Below, in pieces: positions 10,546 through 19,827 of a stretch of DNA of 64,000 nt (position 1 is the first letter of the stretch; every line of letters begins with the position of its first letter). Below the pieces are notes generated by a model. It saw only the letters and a program-made list of their open reading frames with translations, did no database searches and was not told where the DNA came from. Source of the DNA: Chryseobacterium sp. JAH. Lineage in GTDB: Bacteria > Bacteroidota > Bacteroidia > Flavobacteriales > Weeksellaceae. A program made the position numbers and the translations under genes. The stretch spans positions 124,001 to 188,000 of the forward strand of contig NZ_LMAH01000007.1 in the NCBI RefSeq assembly GCF_001507335.1. The letters run 5' to 3'.

Positions 10546-10665
10546 TTCTGAGTTTGTAAGCTTAGCACTCTGTTTATAACATTCATTAACAGTTTCAATA
10601 AAAGTTTAATATAACTTTAACCTGTTTAAAACTCAGTAGTATCAAATAATACTATTTTTCTTCTG

Positions 10666-10673
10666 TAATTTTG
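10666..10673 (+). promoter_or_regulatory. -7 box (TAATTTTG)
   Basis: TAnnTTTG match 8 nt before the ATG at 10682, giving a very short leader. Confidence 0.55.
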
Positions 10674-10681
10674 CACATTAT

Positions 10682-11470
10682 ATGAAGAATGTTATTACCC
10701 TTTTGTTATTGATTTTTTTAAGCAAAATTAATGCACAGATTTTTTCGGGTCAGGTTTTTTTAAGAGACAATTCTGTGTTGTATCTTAATCAGGTCTATGT
10801 GACCAATCTTACGACATACAAAACAGTACTTACCAATTACAACGGAGACTTTACGATTCAGGGCAATCCTGGAGACATTATCCGTTTTACATCTATTATT
10901 ACCGAAAGAAAAGATATAAAGCTCGAGCCTCAAAGTTTCAACAACCGTAATTTAATAGAATTAAAAGTAGCTTACCATGATATCCAGGAAGTCGTTATCA
11001 ACAGATTCCGGCCGACAGGAAATTTGAGATATGATGTCAATTCTTTACGGAAAGAAGATAAAGCATATGCACTGAAAAAAGTAATCGGTCTCCCTGAGCC
11101 AAAAGGTGACGGTACATCTCCCGAACTGCCTGTTGCCGGTTTCAGAGATGGTGGTCTTACATTCAGTCTCGAAAGCATCTTTGATATTTTGTCGGGTGAG
11201 AGAAAGAAAAAGCAGCGATATGTAGCCTATGAAAGAATGAACAATTCTGTGACCCAGATTAAAAATTATCTGGGTAAAGACTACTTTACAAGATTTAAAA
11301 TTCCAGAAAACCTTATAGATAATTTCCTCCAGTTTGTTTACACCTCAGAAAACGTTGAAGTTTATGTACAGACCGGAAATTTTGAAGCTGTGAAACTTCC
11401 TATTGAAAAATACCTTCCCATTTATCAGAGAAGGCTTAGAAACTCACACTTGCAAGATATTTTAAAGTAA
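10682..11470 (+). CDS. Secreted protein with carboxypeptidase-regulatory-like domain
   Basis: 262 residues with a signal peptide (about 1-19, ending INAQ). Residues about 20-100 have the beta-sandwich pattern of carboxypeptidase regulatory-like domains (ISGQV...TNYNGDFTI...GDIIRFTS), common on exported Bacteroidota proteins. The remaining 160 residues are charged, lack membrane segments and do not match a family I know. There is no TonB receptor barrel or T9SS tail, so a periplasmic or outer-membrane-associated accessory role is likely but not shown. It has its own promoter and lies at the end of the surface-protein array without obvious co-transcription. Confidence 0.75.
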   Translation: MKNVITLLLLIFLSKINAQIFSGQVFLRDNSVLYLNQVYVTNLTTYKTVLTNYNGDFTIQGNPGDIIRFTSIITERKDIKLEPQSFNNRNLIELKVAYHDIQEVVINRFRPTGNLRYDVNSLRKEDKAYALKKVIGLPEPKGDGTSPELPVAGFRDGGLTFSLESIFDILSGERKKKQRYVAYERMNNSVTQIKNYLGKDYFTRFKIPENLIDNFLQFVYTSENVEVYVQTGNFEAVKLPIEKYLPIYQRRLRNSHLQDILK

Positions 11471-11639
11471 TATTTTCTGAATAGAACCATAATCTATCAC
11501 TTAAAAATTAACGATCTTTTTTTTTCAATCATTAAAATATGTTTAATTTTATCGCTGATTAAAACTAATCATAGTTCACGATAGAATCTAAAACATATTT
11601 GAAGAAAAGAAAGAACTTCAATGCCTTAATTTATTATTA

Positions 11640-12422
11640 ATGAAAAAGTTACTTTTAATCTTTAGTACGCTGATGTTTACCTGTTTATCTGCCCAAAAAA
11701 AGGGAAAAGATTACAGCAATATTCTGAGGAGTAAAAACATATACGAAATCAATGCTTTCCTGAGAGATGCTCACGAAGATGATCCGCGCAGATCGGTTTT
11801 GAAGCCAAAAGTGATGGATCTTATGAAAGAATACATAAAGAACGCTCCTCCGAACGATTCTAAGGTCAGACAAATGCAAGACTGGCTTGCTATGTTGAAG
11901 AGAAAATCATCTACAAAGATTACTTTTGATGAGATGAATGCGATTATCAAACAGAAACAGATTGCAAAATATCAACGAGAATTACAGGTAGGCCAATCTG
12001 CTGTTGTTTACACACCGAGTTCACCTAAAAATGTTTATGTAGCATCACCGAATGTAGCAAAAACAACCACCGCAATTGCCGATACAGAAGCATCAGAATT
12101 CAATATGCTGATGGCAGACAATCCGATGGAACATAAAAATAAAACCGTTAAAATATTAAACTCTCTATTTGATAATGACCCCAATGCAAAAGAATGCATT
12201 ATCATGATTGAAAATAAATCAGACTGTAATATTATCGTAAGAATTGAAGGTGTCGGAAATACAAAATACCGACTTCCTGTTCCTGCGGGCGGTGATAATT
12301 CCCTTGTCATACAGAAAGGCGACTATCTTTTGACAAGTATTGTTTGCGGCGCTCAGTACGCTTCTCAGAAAACCATACACAAACCTTTGATGGTAGCACT
12401 TGGAAGTTCTTCAAAAAAATAG
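11640..12422 (+). CDS. Secreted protein, paralog of 13296-13754 (possibly DUF6759 family)
   Basis: 260 residues with a signal peptide (about 1-18, ending LSAQ). The N-terminal half is helical and charged (KDYSNILRSKNIYEINAFL). The last 110 residues, with KILNSLFDNDPNAKECI, NKSDCNIIVRIEG and VIQKGDYLLTSIVCGAQY, align with the C-terminus of the small lipoprotein at 13296-13754, including two conserved cysteines. I recall a Chryseobacterium family called DUF6759 with this look, but have not verified it. The function is unknown and an envelope location is likely. The upstream 170 bp shows no exact -7 box. Confidence 0.72.
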   Translation: MKKLLLIFSTLMFTCLSAQKKGKDYSNILRSKNIYEINAFLRDAHEDDPRRSVLKPKVMDLMKEYIKNAPPNDSKVRQMQDWLAMLKRKSSTKITFDEMNAIIKQKQIAKYQRELQVGQSAVVYTPSSPKNVYVASPNVAKTTTAIADTEASEFNMLMADNPMEHKNKTVKILNSLFDNDPNAKECIIMIENKSDCNIIVRIEGVGNTKYRLPVPAGGDNSLVIQKGDYLLTSIVCGAQYASQKTIHKPLMVALGSSSKK

Positions 12423-12489
12423 TCTCAGTAACTCTTATTTCCTTTCTATCTTTTAGCGTTAAATATCAACATATCTATGTTATTTTTGC

Positions 12490-12497
12490 TAATTTTG
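12490..12497 (+). promoter_or_regulatory. -7 box for trmB (TAATTTTG)
   Basis: TAnnTTTG match 19 nt before the trmB ATG. A second match (TATTTTTG) lies at 12481-12488, so the exact start site is unclear. Confidence 0.55.
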
Positions 12498-12516
12498 CCA
12501 GATTTCATATTTAGAC

Positions 12517-13194
12517 ATGGGCAAAAACAAACTAGCAAGATTCGCAGAGAACAAGATATTACCAAATGTCATTCAACCGACAAGAGATGAAGCCATCAGC
12601 AACTTTGAACTTAAAGGGAAATGGAGAAAAGATTTCTTCAAAAACGAGCAACCTATTGTTCTCGAATTAGGTTGTGGTAAAGGAGAATACACGGTAGGAC
12701 TGGCTAAAACATTTACTTATAAAAATTTCATAGGAATCGACATTAAAGGTGCCAGATTTTGGTTTGGAGCTAAAGAAGCAGTGGAAAATGACATGAAAAA
12801 TGTGGCATTCATCCGTTCACAAATCGAGTTGGTAGACCATTTTTTTACAGAAAATGAAGTAGATGAAATCTGGATTACATTTCCCGATCCACAGATCAAG
12901 TACAGACGAACAAAACACAGGCTTACTCATCCTGATTTTCTTGACAGATACAAAAAATTCTTGAAGCCGGGAGGAATTATTCATCTTAAAACAGATTCAG
13001 AGTTTTTGCATGGATATACTTTAGGATATCTTCAGGGAGCCGGTTACGAAATCATTAGCGCTCATCATGACATTTACGGAGCAGCGGAGTACGACCCGGG
13101 AACACCCCATTTAAGAGATATTAAAACCTATTACGAGGAACTTTTTTCAGCGAAAGGGAAAACTATAACGTATATAAAATTCAGAATTAACTAA
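12517..13194 (+). CDS. trmB: tRNA (guanine-N7-)-methyltransferase
   Basis: 225 residues, normal for TrmB, the enzyme that methylates G46 in the variable loop of tRNAs using S-adenosylmethionine. The Rossmann-fold SAM motif is LELGCGKGEYTVGLA (about residues 50-64). The family signature WITFPDPQIKYRRTKHRL follows at about 115-133, then the catalytic-region block KPGGIIHLKTDSE. The start at 12517 follows a TAnnTTTG promoter and gives the expected N-terminus. It stands alone, with a terminator just downstream, between two genes that encode related secreted proteins. Confidence 0.96.
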   Translation: MGKNKLARFAENKILPNVIQPTRDEAISNFELKGKWRKDFFKNEQPIVLELGCGKGEYTVGLAKTFTYKNFIGIDIKGARFWFGAKEAVENDMKNVAFIRSQIELVDHFFTENEVDEIWITFPDPQIKYRRTKHRLTHPDFLDRYKKFLKPGGIIHLKTDSEFLHGYTLGYLQGAGYEIISAHHDIYGAAEYDPGTPHLRDIKTYYEELFSAKGKTITYIKFRIN

Positions 13195-13218
13195 ACCCTC
13201 AATAGAACTAAACTTTAT

Positions 13219-13242
13219 GACTGTATTTTTACAGTCTTTTTT
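13219..13242 (+). terminator. Intrinsic terminator of trmB
   Basis: 7-bp stem GACTGTA/TACAGTC with loop TTTT, followed by six T. Confidence 0.85.
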
Positions 13243-13295
13243 ATGAATAAGTTTATAAAAAATAAAATTTTAATTTACTGCGAGAAAATATTTCC

Positions 13296-13754
13296 ATGAA
13301 GAAAATCTTTCCTTTTACTGTTCTGATGACTTTATTGTTAACAAATTGCGGAAGTAACAAGAGTACGAAACAACCTGTAAAAAAGACCACTACGGCTCCT
13401 GTAATTTCAAACAAAGGAACAAAAACGAGTGTTGCCGCACAAACTGAAAGAGAATATCAGGCATTAGTAAAAACTTATAAACCTGAAACCACAGATGTTT
13501 TAAATGATTTGCTGAACGGCTCTTCGCAAAACGCCAAAACCTCAATCAATGTGGAAAACAGCTCTTCATGCAATATGGTTTTAACGATAAGTGGAAATAA
13601 TTATTTCAAAAAAATTCCAATTGGCGCTCATAAAATAGGCGCTGTAATGGTTCCTAAAAATCAGAATTATAATTTATCCGGAATGCTTTGTAATGCACTC
13701 TATCAGAAGACAAAATTCATTACAAGCTCTTATTCTGTCAAAATTTCAAACTAA
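13296..13754 (+). CDS. Lipoprotein, short paralog of 11640-12422
   Basis: 152 residues. Residues 1-18 (MKKIFPFTVLMTLLLTNC) form a lipoprotein signal with the lipid-attachment cysteine at 18. A low-complexity Lys/Thr linker follows. The C-terminal 100 residues match the C-terminal domain of the protein at 11640-12422: SINVENSSSCNMVLTISG and VPKNQNYNLSGMLCNALY correspond to blocks there, and both cysteines are kept. The function is unknown. It ends in a bidirectional terminator shared with rpsB. Confidence 0.75.
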   Translation: MKKIFPFTVLMTLLLTNCGSNKSTKQPVKKTTTAPVISNKGTKTSVAAQTEREYQALVKTYKPETTDVLNDLLNGSSQNAKTSINVENSSSCNMVLTISGNNYFKKIPIGAHKIGAVMVPKNQNYNLSGMLCNALYQKTKFITSSYSVKISN

Positions 13755-13768
13755 AAAAAATACAAAAA

Positions 13769-13800
13769 AAAATCCGCTAAACTTGTTTAGCGGATTTTCT
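13769..13800. terminator. Bidirectional terminator between 13296-13754 and rpsB
   Basis: Near-perfect inverted repeat AATCCGCTAAAC/GTTTAGCGGATT with A-rich and T-rich flanks. It serves the two convergent genes. Confidence 0.85.
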
Positions 13801-13823
13801 TTATTTCAAAGATAAATCTTCAA

Positions 13824-14591
13824 TTATTCAGCAGCAGCGTCGAAATCTGCATCTTTATCAGCAGATACTACTTCTCCTTCTTCTTTAGATTTTTCTTTAT
13901 CAGCTTTTCTCTGAGACTGACCTTCTTTAATAGAATCTGAAACTACGTTTAAGATCATATCGATAGATTTAGAAGCATCATCGTTTCCTGGGATAACGAA
14001 GTCTACTTTTCTTGGGTCAGAGTTAGTATCAACAATACCGAAAACTGGGATACCTAATTTCTTAGCTTCAGTTACAGCGATGTGTTCTCTCATGATATCT
14101 ACAACGAAGATTGCAGAAGGAAGACGCACCATGTCAGAGATAGAACCTAAGTTTTTCTCTAAGTTAGCTCTTTGTCTGTCAACTTGTAATCTTTCTTTTT
14201 TAGATAAAGTTTCGAACGTACCGTCTTTTTTCATTTTGTCGATAGAGTTCATTTTCTTTACAGCTTTTCTGATTGTAACGAAATTCGTTAACATACCTCC
14301 CGGCCATCTTTCTGTAATATAAGGCATATTAAGTTCAGCAGCGTGCTTAGCAACTACTTCTTTCGCTTGCTTTTTGGTAGCTACGAAAAGAACTTTTTTA
14401 CCTGCAGAAGTTAATTTTTCTAAAGCGCTGCACGCTTCATCCAATTTAACAGCTGTTTTATGTAAGTCTACAATGTGAATACCATTTTTCTCCATAAAAA
14501 TGTATGGAGCCATATTTGGATTCCACTTTCTAGTCATGTGACCGAAGTGTACACCAGCCTCTAGAAGGTCTTTTACATTTGCTTTTGCCAT
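13824..14591 (-). CDS. rpsB: 30S ribosomal protein S2
   Basis: 255 residues of the S2 family. Signature blocks are LLEAGVHFGHMTRKWNPNM near the N-terminus, RWPGGMLTNFVTIRK (about 93-107) and FGIVDTNSDPRKVDFVIPGNDDA (about 190-212). The acidic, alanine-rich C-terminal tail is typical for Bacteroidota. It is the last gene of the rplM-rpsI-rpsB group. The usual bacterial partner tsf does not follow: a terminator and a convergent gene lie directly downstream. It is separated from rpsI by 207 bp that contain inverted repeats, so it may have its own promoter or a leader. Confidence 0.98.
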   Translation of the reverse strand: MAKANVKDLLEAGVHFGHMTRKWNPNMAPYIFMEKNGIHIVDLHKTAVKLDEACSALEKLTSAGKKVLFVATKKQAKEVVAKHAAELNMPYITERWPGGMLTNFVTIRKAVKKMNSIDKMKKDGTFETLSKKERLQVDRQRANLEKNLGSISDMVRLPSAIFVVDIMREHIAVTEAKKLGIPVFGIVDTNSDPRKVDFVIPGNDDASKSIDMILNVVSDSIKEGQSQRKADKEKSKEEGEVVSADKDADFDAAAE

Positions 14592-14798
14592 GTTTTCTGT
14601 TTTTGTTAGTTTACTTTCCGTTTCTTAAACAATCAACAACTTCTTTAGATGGGAGAAGTGTTTGGATGCTAAACGTAACGGGCAAAGTTGCTGTTGGCTG
14701 ATTGCTTTTGGCAACTGGCTTCCCAGCTTGGGTTAAAAAATAATTTTTTAAAAATTTTTCTAAAGCTATCCGCCATAAGCCAATAGCCATACGCTTTT
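14592..14798 (-). repeat. rpsI-rpsB spacer with REP-like inverted repeats
   Basis: The spacer holds two GC-richer palindromic blocks that are inverted copies of one theme. Around 14765-14790 it reads GCTATCCGCCATAAGCCA then ATAGCC, and around 14690-14719 GCTGTTGGCTGATTGC then TTTTGGCAACTGGC. An AT-rich stretch and a small hairpin, CCCA-GCT-TGGG (14722-14732), lie between. It could be a repeat insertion or an S2 leader. No reading frame is seen. Confidence 0.4.
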
Positions 14799-15185
14799 TT
14801 AACGTTTTGAGAACTGGAATCTCTTTCTTGCTTTTTTCTGACCTGGTTTCTTTCTTTCTACCATTCTTGCATCTCTTGTAAGTAAACCTGCAGGCTTCAA
14901 CAACAATCTGTATTCAGCATTGATTTCGCAAAGCGCTCTAGAAATACCTAATCTGATAGCTTCTGCCTGACCTGTATTACCACCACCGAAAACATTTACG
15001 GTAACGTCATACTGACCTGCAGTTTCAGAAAGGATAAACGGCTGATTTAATTTATAAACCATTACGTCTGTAGAGAAATAAGTTGCAGCATCTTTACCGT
15101 TTACTGTAATCACACCAGAACCTGGTTTTACATAAACTCTTGCTACAGAAGTCTTTCTTCTTCCGATTTTGTGAACTATAGACAT
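14799..15185 (-). CDS. rpsI: 30S ribosomal protein S9
   Basis: 128 residues, the usual S9 length. The N-terminal [18 protein letters not shown] and the C-terminal [20 protein letters not shown] followed by RKRFQFSKR are diagnostic, including the basic end that reaches the decoding centre of the small subunit. It starts 5 nt after the rplM stop, so the two are cotranscribed as in most bacteria. Confidence 0.98.
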   Translation of the reverse strand: MSIVHKIGRRKTSVARVYVKPGSGVITVNGKDAATYFSTDVMVYKLNQPFILSETAGQYDVTVNVFGGGNTGQAEAIRLGISRALCEINAEYRLLLKPAGLLTRDARMVERKKPGQKKARKRFQFSKR

Positions 15186-15190
15186 ATTAA

Positions 15191-15646
15191 TTATTTAAAT
15201 TCGTTAATATTAAGTGTTTTAGGCTGTTGAGCTTCATGCTTGTGCTCAGTTCCTTCATATAAATAAAGGTTTTTGAACAAAGCAGATCCTAATTTAGTTT
15301 TTGGAAGCATACCTTTTACAGATTTTTCCAATACTTTTAAAGAATCTTTCTTTAGAAGTTCAGTAGCCGTCATAGACTTTTGACCTCCAGGATAACCTGT
15401 ATGCCAAATATAAGTCTTGTCTTCCCACTTGGTTCCGGAAAGGGTAACTTTCCCAGCATTCAAAACAATAACATTATCACCACAGTCTACGTGAGGTGTA
15501 AAGTTTGCTTTGTGCTTACCTCTCAAAATCTTTGCAACCTTAGAAGCTAGTCTTCCTAACGGTTGTCCTTCAGCGTCTACTACAACCCATTCTTTATTTG
15601 CAGTAGCTTTGTTCGCTGAAACAGTTTTGTAACTTAATGTATTCAC
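15191..15646 (-). CDS. rplM: 50S ribosomal protein L13
   Basis: 151 residues of the L13 family, with [38 protein letters not shown] and an [16 protein letters not shown] block (here [20 protein letters not shown]). It is the first gene of the rplM-rpsI-rpsB group. A TAnnTTTG box lies about 46 nt upstream on the minus strand, leaving a leader of about 40 nt. Confidence 0.98.
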   Translation of the reverse strand: MNTLSYKTVSANKATANKEWVVVDAEGQPLGRLASKVAKILRGKHKANFTPHVDCGDNVIVLNAGKVTLSGTKWEDKTYIWHTGYPGGQKSMTATELLKKDSLKVLEKSVKGMLPKTKLGSALFKNLYLYEGTEHKHEAQQPKTLNINEFK

Positions 15647-15691
15647 ACGTTTTAGTTAAAGATTAAACATAATTTTCCCCATAAGGGTGTG

Positions 15692-15699
15692 CAAAGGTA
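15692..15699 (-). promoter_or_regulatory. -7 box for rplM (TACCTTTG)
   Basis: Plus-strand CAAAGGTA, i.e. TACCTTTG on the minus strand, a strong match to the Bacteroidota -7 consensus in front of the ribosomal operon. Confidence 0.7.
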
Positions 15700-15812
15700 C
15701 AAATTATTTTTAGAATGTGAAAACATATTTAAACTTAATAAATCTACATCTATATATATGATCCGATTTAAATATTTAAAGACCGCTTCCAAAGAAGAAT
15801 TTTGTTGTAAGA

Positions 15813-16145
15813 TTAATTACGTAAAGACTTATTAGCCCTGAAACTTGCAATTAAATAATACGCCACAAAAACTGTAGAAAATTTAAGAATGGCAGGAATC
15901 GCCAATTCTAGATTAAAGATCAACGAACCCACTAAAACCAGAAGCCCCATTGCAGCAAAAGAACTGAGCAATTTCTGAATTAATGTAAATTTCGGAGTAT
16001 CCAAATAATAAGACAATCCCCAAGCTAAGCCGAAAGCAATTGCATAAAAAATATCAAGAGTAACATTTTCACTGCTGATGAAAAAATAATTGATCACAAA
16101 ACTGAGAACCGTTCCCAAAGCGAAATACATCAGAGCTTTCTGCAT
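15813..16145 (-). CDS. Small integral membrane protein, unknown function
   Basis: 110 residues, mostly hydrophobic, with about four predicted membrane segments (about 5-22, 30-46, 56-76 and 80-100). The family is not recognised and there are no catalytic motifs. The start at 16145 fits a TAnnTTTG box 18 nt upstream on the same strand. It is a single gene between the ribosomal operon and icmF. Confidence 0.65.
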   Translation of the reverse strand: MQKALMYFALGTVLSFVINYFFISSENVTLDIFYAIAFGLAWGLSYYLDTPKFTLIQKLLSSFAAMGLLVLVGSLIFNLELAIPAILKFSTVFVAYYLIASFRANKSLRN

Positions 16146-16162
16146 ACCATTTTAATAAGATG

Positions 16163-16170
16163 CAAAAATA
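16163..16170 (-). promoter_or_regulatory. -7 box (TATTTTTG)
   Basis: Plus-strand CAAAAATA, 18 nt upstream of the membrane-protein start. Confidence 0.5.
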
Positions 16171-16331
16171 ACGAATTTTATTTTGAGTAGAAACTGTCAT
16201 GGTTAAATTACCTAATTAATTTAATGTTGCAATTACAAAAGTCAAAACAGGAAACTTTCATTTCTAAAATTTTATTTAAATATTTAAAAATCAACACCTT
16301 GAATAATTAAAATAAGTTTTTATTAAATTGT

Positions 16332-16339
16332 TATATTTG
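16332..16339 (+). promoter_or_regulatory. -7 box for icmF (TATATTTG)
   Basis: TAnnTTTG match 27 nt before the icmF ATG. I see no -33 TTG at the usual distance. Confidence 0.5.
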
Positions 16340-16366
16340 GAAACTTAGAAATTTTCTACAATCAAT

Positions 16367-19300
16367 ATGGAAACCCAAAAATATACTCCAACAAATAAAG
16401 TAAGAATTGTGACAGCTGCATCGTTATTCGACGGTCATGATGCTGCGATTAATATCATGCGCCGTGTCATTCAGGGAACAGGATGCGAAGTCATTCACCT
16501 TGGTCACGACAAATCTGCTGAAGAGGTTGTAAACACAGCGATTCAGGAAGATGCTAACGCGATTGCATTAACTTCATATCAAGGCGGTCACAATGAATAT
16601 TTTAAATACATCTATGACCTTTTAAGAGAGAAAAATTCTCCGCAGATCAAAATTTTCGGAGGCGGAGGCGGAGTAATTCTTCCTGAAGAAATCGAAGACA
16701 TTATGTCTTACGGCATCGACAGAATTTATTCTCCGGATGACGGCCGTGAACTTGGATTGCAGGGAATGATCGACGATTTGGTGAAAAGGTCAGACTTCGC
16801 AACAGGAAAAGATGTCGAGGCAAGCGACTTAGACTCAATCAGTTTTGAAAACTCGACCAGCATTGCTAAAATAATTTCTGCCGTTGAGAACTTCTCAGAA
16901 GAAAAACCGGATCTGGTAAAAGCCATTGACGAAAAATCAAAAGATTTAAATATTCCAATCATCGGGATTACAGGAACTGGTGGAGCCGGAAAATCTTCTT
17001 TGACAGACGAATTGGTAAGACGTTTCTTACGTTCCAATACAGATAAAAAAATTGCCATTATTTCTATTGACCCTTCGAAAAAGAAAACTGGAGGTGCACT
17101 ACTGGGAGACAGAATTCGTATGAATGCGATCAACGATCCTAGAGTTTATATGCGTTCGATGGCGACGAGAGAAAACAACGTTTCTGTTTCTCCGTTCATT
17201 CATTCCGCATTAAATGTGTTGAAACTGGCTCATCCTGATGTAATTATTCTGGAAACTTCGGGTATCGGACAATCCGGTTCGGAAGTTTCAGATTTTGCCG
17301 ATGTTTCAATGTACGTAATGACGCCTGAATACGGAGCTTCAACACAGTTGGAAAAAATCGATATGTTGGATTACGCAGACTTGGTTGCTTTAAATAAATC
17401 TGACAAACGTGGTGCTCTGGATGCACTTCAAGCGGTAAGAAAACAGTTCCAGAGAAACCATTTATTGTGGGAAAGTCCGCTGGATGACATGCCGGTTTAT
17501 GCGACAAAAGCTTCTCAGTTTAATGATCACGGAACAACAGATTTATACAATAGATTAATAGAAAAAGTTAATGCTAAATATGCTGACTTAAATTTAAAAG
17601 GTTTCGTTGAACAGGAAGTTTCAGAAGACATTACGATAATTCCTCCAAAGCGAGTTCGTTATCTTTCTGAAATCGTTGAAAACAACAGACAGTACGACGC
17701 CAATGTTGAAAAACAGGCTGAATTAGCAAGAAAAATGTATCACATTGAGGGTGTGAAAAGTTTCCTTTCTAATGAAACTTTGGATGCCGAATATCAAAAA
17801 GCCGAAAAAGACCTTCAACAGGAAAATATCGATTTCTTAAATAATTGGGACGATACGAAACAGGCTTTCAAAGCTGAGTTTTATTCTTATTTTGTTCGTG
17901 GAAAAGAAATCAAGGTAGAAACCTCAACAGAATCTTTATCTCATTTAAAAATTCCAAAAATATCTTTACCAAAATATACCGATTGGGGAGATTTGATTAA
18001 ATGGAAAGGTCAGGAAAATCTTCCGGGAGGATTTCCTTACACCGCGGGAATTTATCCTTTCAAAAGAACAGGAGAAGATCCGACAAGAATGTTTGCTGGA
18101 GAAGGCGGGCCGGAAAGAACCAACAGAAGATTCCACTACGTTTCTGCGGAAATGGACGCAAAACGTTTGTCAACAGCTTTCGACTCCGTGACTTTGTACG
18201 GACAGGATCCAGCTCTACCACCGGATATTTATGGTAAAATCGGAAATGCGGGAGTTTCTATCGCAACATTAGATGATGCGAAAAAACTGTATTCCGGGTT
18301 TGATTTGGTGAATGCAATGACTTCTGTCTCGATGACTATCAACGGACCAGCGCCGATGTTGTTGGCTTTCTTCATGAATGCTGCCATCGACCAGAATGTT
18401 GAAAAGTATATCGCTGAACATCAATTAGAAGCAAATGTTGAAAAAGCTTTAAAAGCAAAATTCGACGACAAAGGTTTGGAAAGACCAAAATATAACGGCG
18501 AATTACCACCTTCAAACAATGGTTTAGGCTTAAAATTATTAGGTTTAACCGGAGACGAAGTAATTCCTGCGGAAGCTTATGCTGAAATTAAAGCGAAAAC
18601 CATTGCGACCGTTCGTGGAACTGTTCAGGCTGATATTTTAAAAGAAGATCAGGCTCAGAACACCTGTATTTTCTCTACTGAATTTGCCCTAAGATTGATG
18701 GGTGACGTTCAGGAATATTTTATCACAGAAAAAGTAAGAAATTTCTACTCGGTTTCTATTTCAGGATATCACATTGCAGAAGCTGGGGCAAATCCGGTTT
18801 CTCAGTTGGCATTTACCTTGGCAAATGGTTTCACTTATGTGGAATATTATCTGTCGAGAGGAATGGACATCAATGATTTTGCACCCAACTTATCATTCTT
18901 CTTCTCTAACGGAATCGACCCTGAATATTCAGTAATCGGTCGTGTAGCAAGAAGAATCTGGGCTAAAGCAATGAAACTGAAATACGGCGCAGACGAAAGA
19001 AGCCAGATGTTGAAATACCACATTCAAACTTCAGGACGTTCACTTCACGCGCAGGAAATTGATTTCAATGATATCAGAACGACTTTACAAGCACTTTACG
19101 CAATTTACGATAACTGTAATTCACTTCATACGAATGCTTATGACGAGGCGATTACAACTCCGACTGAACAGTCTGTAAGAAGAGCGATGGCAATTCAGTT
19201 GATCATTAATAAAGAATTAGGATTGGCGAAAAACGAAAATCCTCTTCAAGGTTCATTTATTATTGAAGAAATGACAGATTTGGTGGAAGAAGCTGTTTAT

Positions 19301-19714
19301 GCAGAATTCGACAGAATTACAGAAAGAGGCGGTGTTCTCGGTGCAATGGAAACAATGTATCAACGTTCAAAAATCCAGGAAGAATCGATGCATTACGAAT
19401 GGCTGAAACATACCGGAGAATATCCAATCATCGGAGTTAATACCTTCCTAGGAAAAGATGGTTCGCCAACGGTTCGTCCGGGAGAAGTGATTCGTTCTAC
19501 CGAGGAAGAAAAGCAGGTACAGATTGAAACGCTTCATAATTTCCAAAAATCTAATGAAGACAAATCTGAAGCTGCCTTGAAAATTCTACAACACGCTGCC
19601 ATCAACCAGCAAAACTTATTCAATGTGATGATGGATGCCGTGAAATACTGTTCGCTTGGTCAGATTACCAATGCTTTGTTTGAAGTGGGTGGTAAGTACA
19701 GAAGGAATATGTAG
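16367..19714 (+). CDS. icmF: Fused isobutyryl-CoA mutase (methylmalonyl-CoA mutase family)
   Basis: 1115 residues in the IcmF order. An N-terminal B12-binding domain (about 10-140, with DGHDAAI and a GGGG loop) is followed by a MeaI-type GTPase chaperone domain (about 190-420, P-loop GTGGAGKSS at about 203-211 and [15 protein letters not shown]), then the acyl-CoA mutase barrel (about 530-1115, [20 protein letters not shown]). IcmF proteins interconvert isobutyryl-CoA and n-butyryl-CoA or related acyl-CoAs with adenosylcobalamin, and the fused GTPase loads and protects the cofactor. Separate methylmalonyl-CoA mutases lack this fusion, so the assignment is firm, although substrate preference cannot be read from sequence alone. 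It is monocistronic, with its own promoter and terminator. Confidence 0.93.
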   Translation: METQKYTPTNKVRIVTAASLFDGHDAAINIMRRVIQGTGCEVIHLGHDKSAEEVVNTAIQEDANAIALTSYQGGHNEYFKYIYDLLREKNSPQIKIFGGGGGVILPEEIEDIMSYGIDRIYSPDDGRELGLQGMIDDLVKRSDFATGKDVEASDLDSISFENSTSIAKIISAVENFSEEKPDLVKAIDEKSKDLNIPIIGITGTGGAGKSSLTDELVRRFLRSNTDKKIAIISIDPSKKKTGGALLGDRIRMNAINDPRVYMRSMATRENNVSVSPFIHSALNVLKLAHPDVIILETSGIGQSGSEVSDFADVSMYVMTPEYGASTQLEKIDMLDYADLVALNKSDKRGALDALQAVRKQFQRNHLLWESPLDDMPVYATKASQFNDHGTTDLYNRLIEKVNAKYADLNLKGFVEQEVSEDITIIPPKRVRYLSEIVENNRQYDANVEKQAELARKMYHIEGVKSFLSNETLDAEYQKAEKDLQQENIDFLNNWDDTKQAFKAEFYSYFVRGKEIKVETSTESLSHLKIPKISLPKYTDWGDLIKWKGQENLPGGFPYTAGIYPFKRTGEDPTRMFAGEGGPERTNRRFHYVSAEMDAKRLSTAFDSVTLYGQDPALPPDIYGKIGNAGVSIATLDDAKKLYSGFDLVNAMTSVSMTINGPAPMLLAFFMNAAIDQNVEKYIAEHQLEANVEKALKAKFDDKGLERPKYNGELPPSNNGLGLKLLGLTGDEVIPAEAYAEIKAKTIATVRGTVQADILKEDQAQNTCIFSTEFALRLMGDVQEYFITEKVRNFYSVSISGYHIAEAGANPVSQLAFTLANGFTYVEYYLSRGMDINDFAPNLSFFFSNGIDPEYSVIGRVARRIWAKAMKLKYGADERSQMLKYHIQTSGRSLHAQEIDFNDIRTTLQALYAIYDNCNSLHTNAYDEAITTPTEQSVRRAMAIQLIINKELGLAKNENPLQGSFIIEEMTDLVEEAVYAEFDRITERGGVLGAMETMYQRSKIQEESMHYEWLKHTGEYPIIGVNTFLGKDGSPTVRPGEVIRSTEEEKQVQIETLHNFQKSNEDKSEAALKILQHAAINQQNLFNVMMDAVKYCSLGQITNALFEVGGKYRRNM

Positions 19715-19769
19715 TTCCGTAGCCGGACGGGCAATTTTGAATACTAAATGTTTTCAACAATATAAATCA

Positions 19770-19799
19770 AACCTCAAGGAAATTTCTTTGAGGTTTTTT
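19770..19799 (+). terminator. Intrinsic terminator of icmF
   Basis: Stem AACCTCAA/TTGAGGTT, with further pairing GAAA/TTTC inside, followed by TTTTTT. Confidence 0.82.
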
Positions 19800-19827
19800 C
19801 TTACTTTTACTCTCGTAAAATTTCCAA

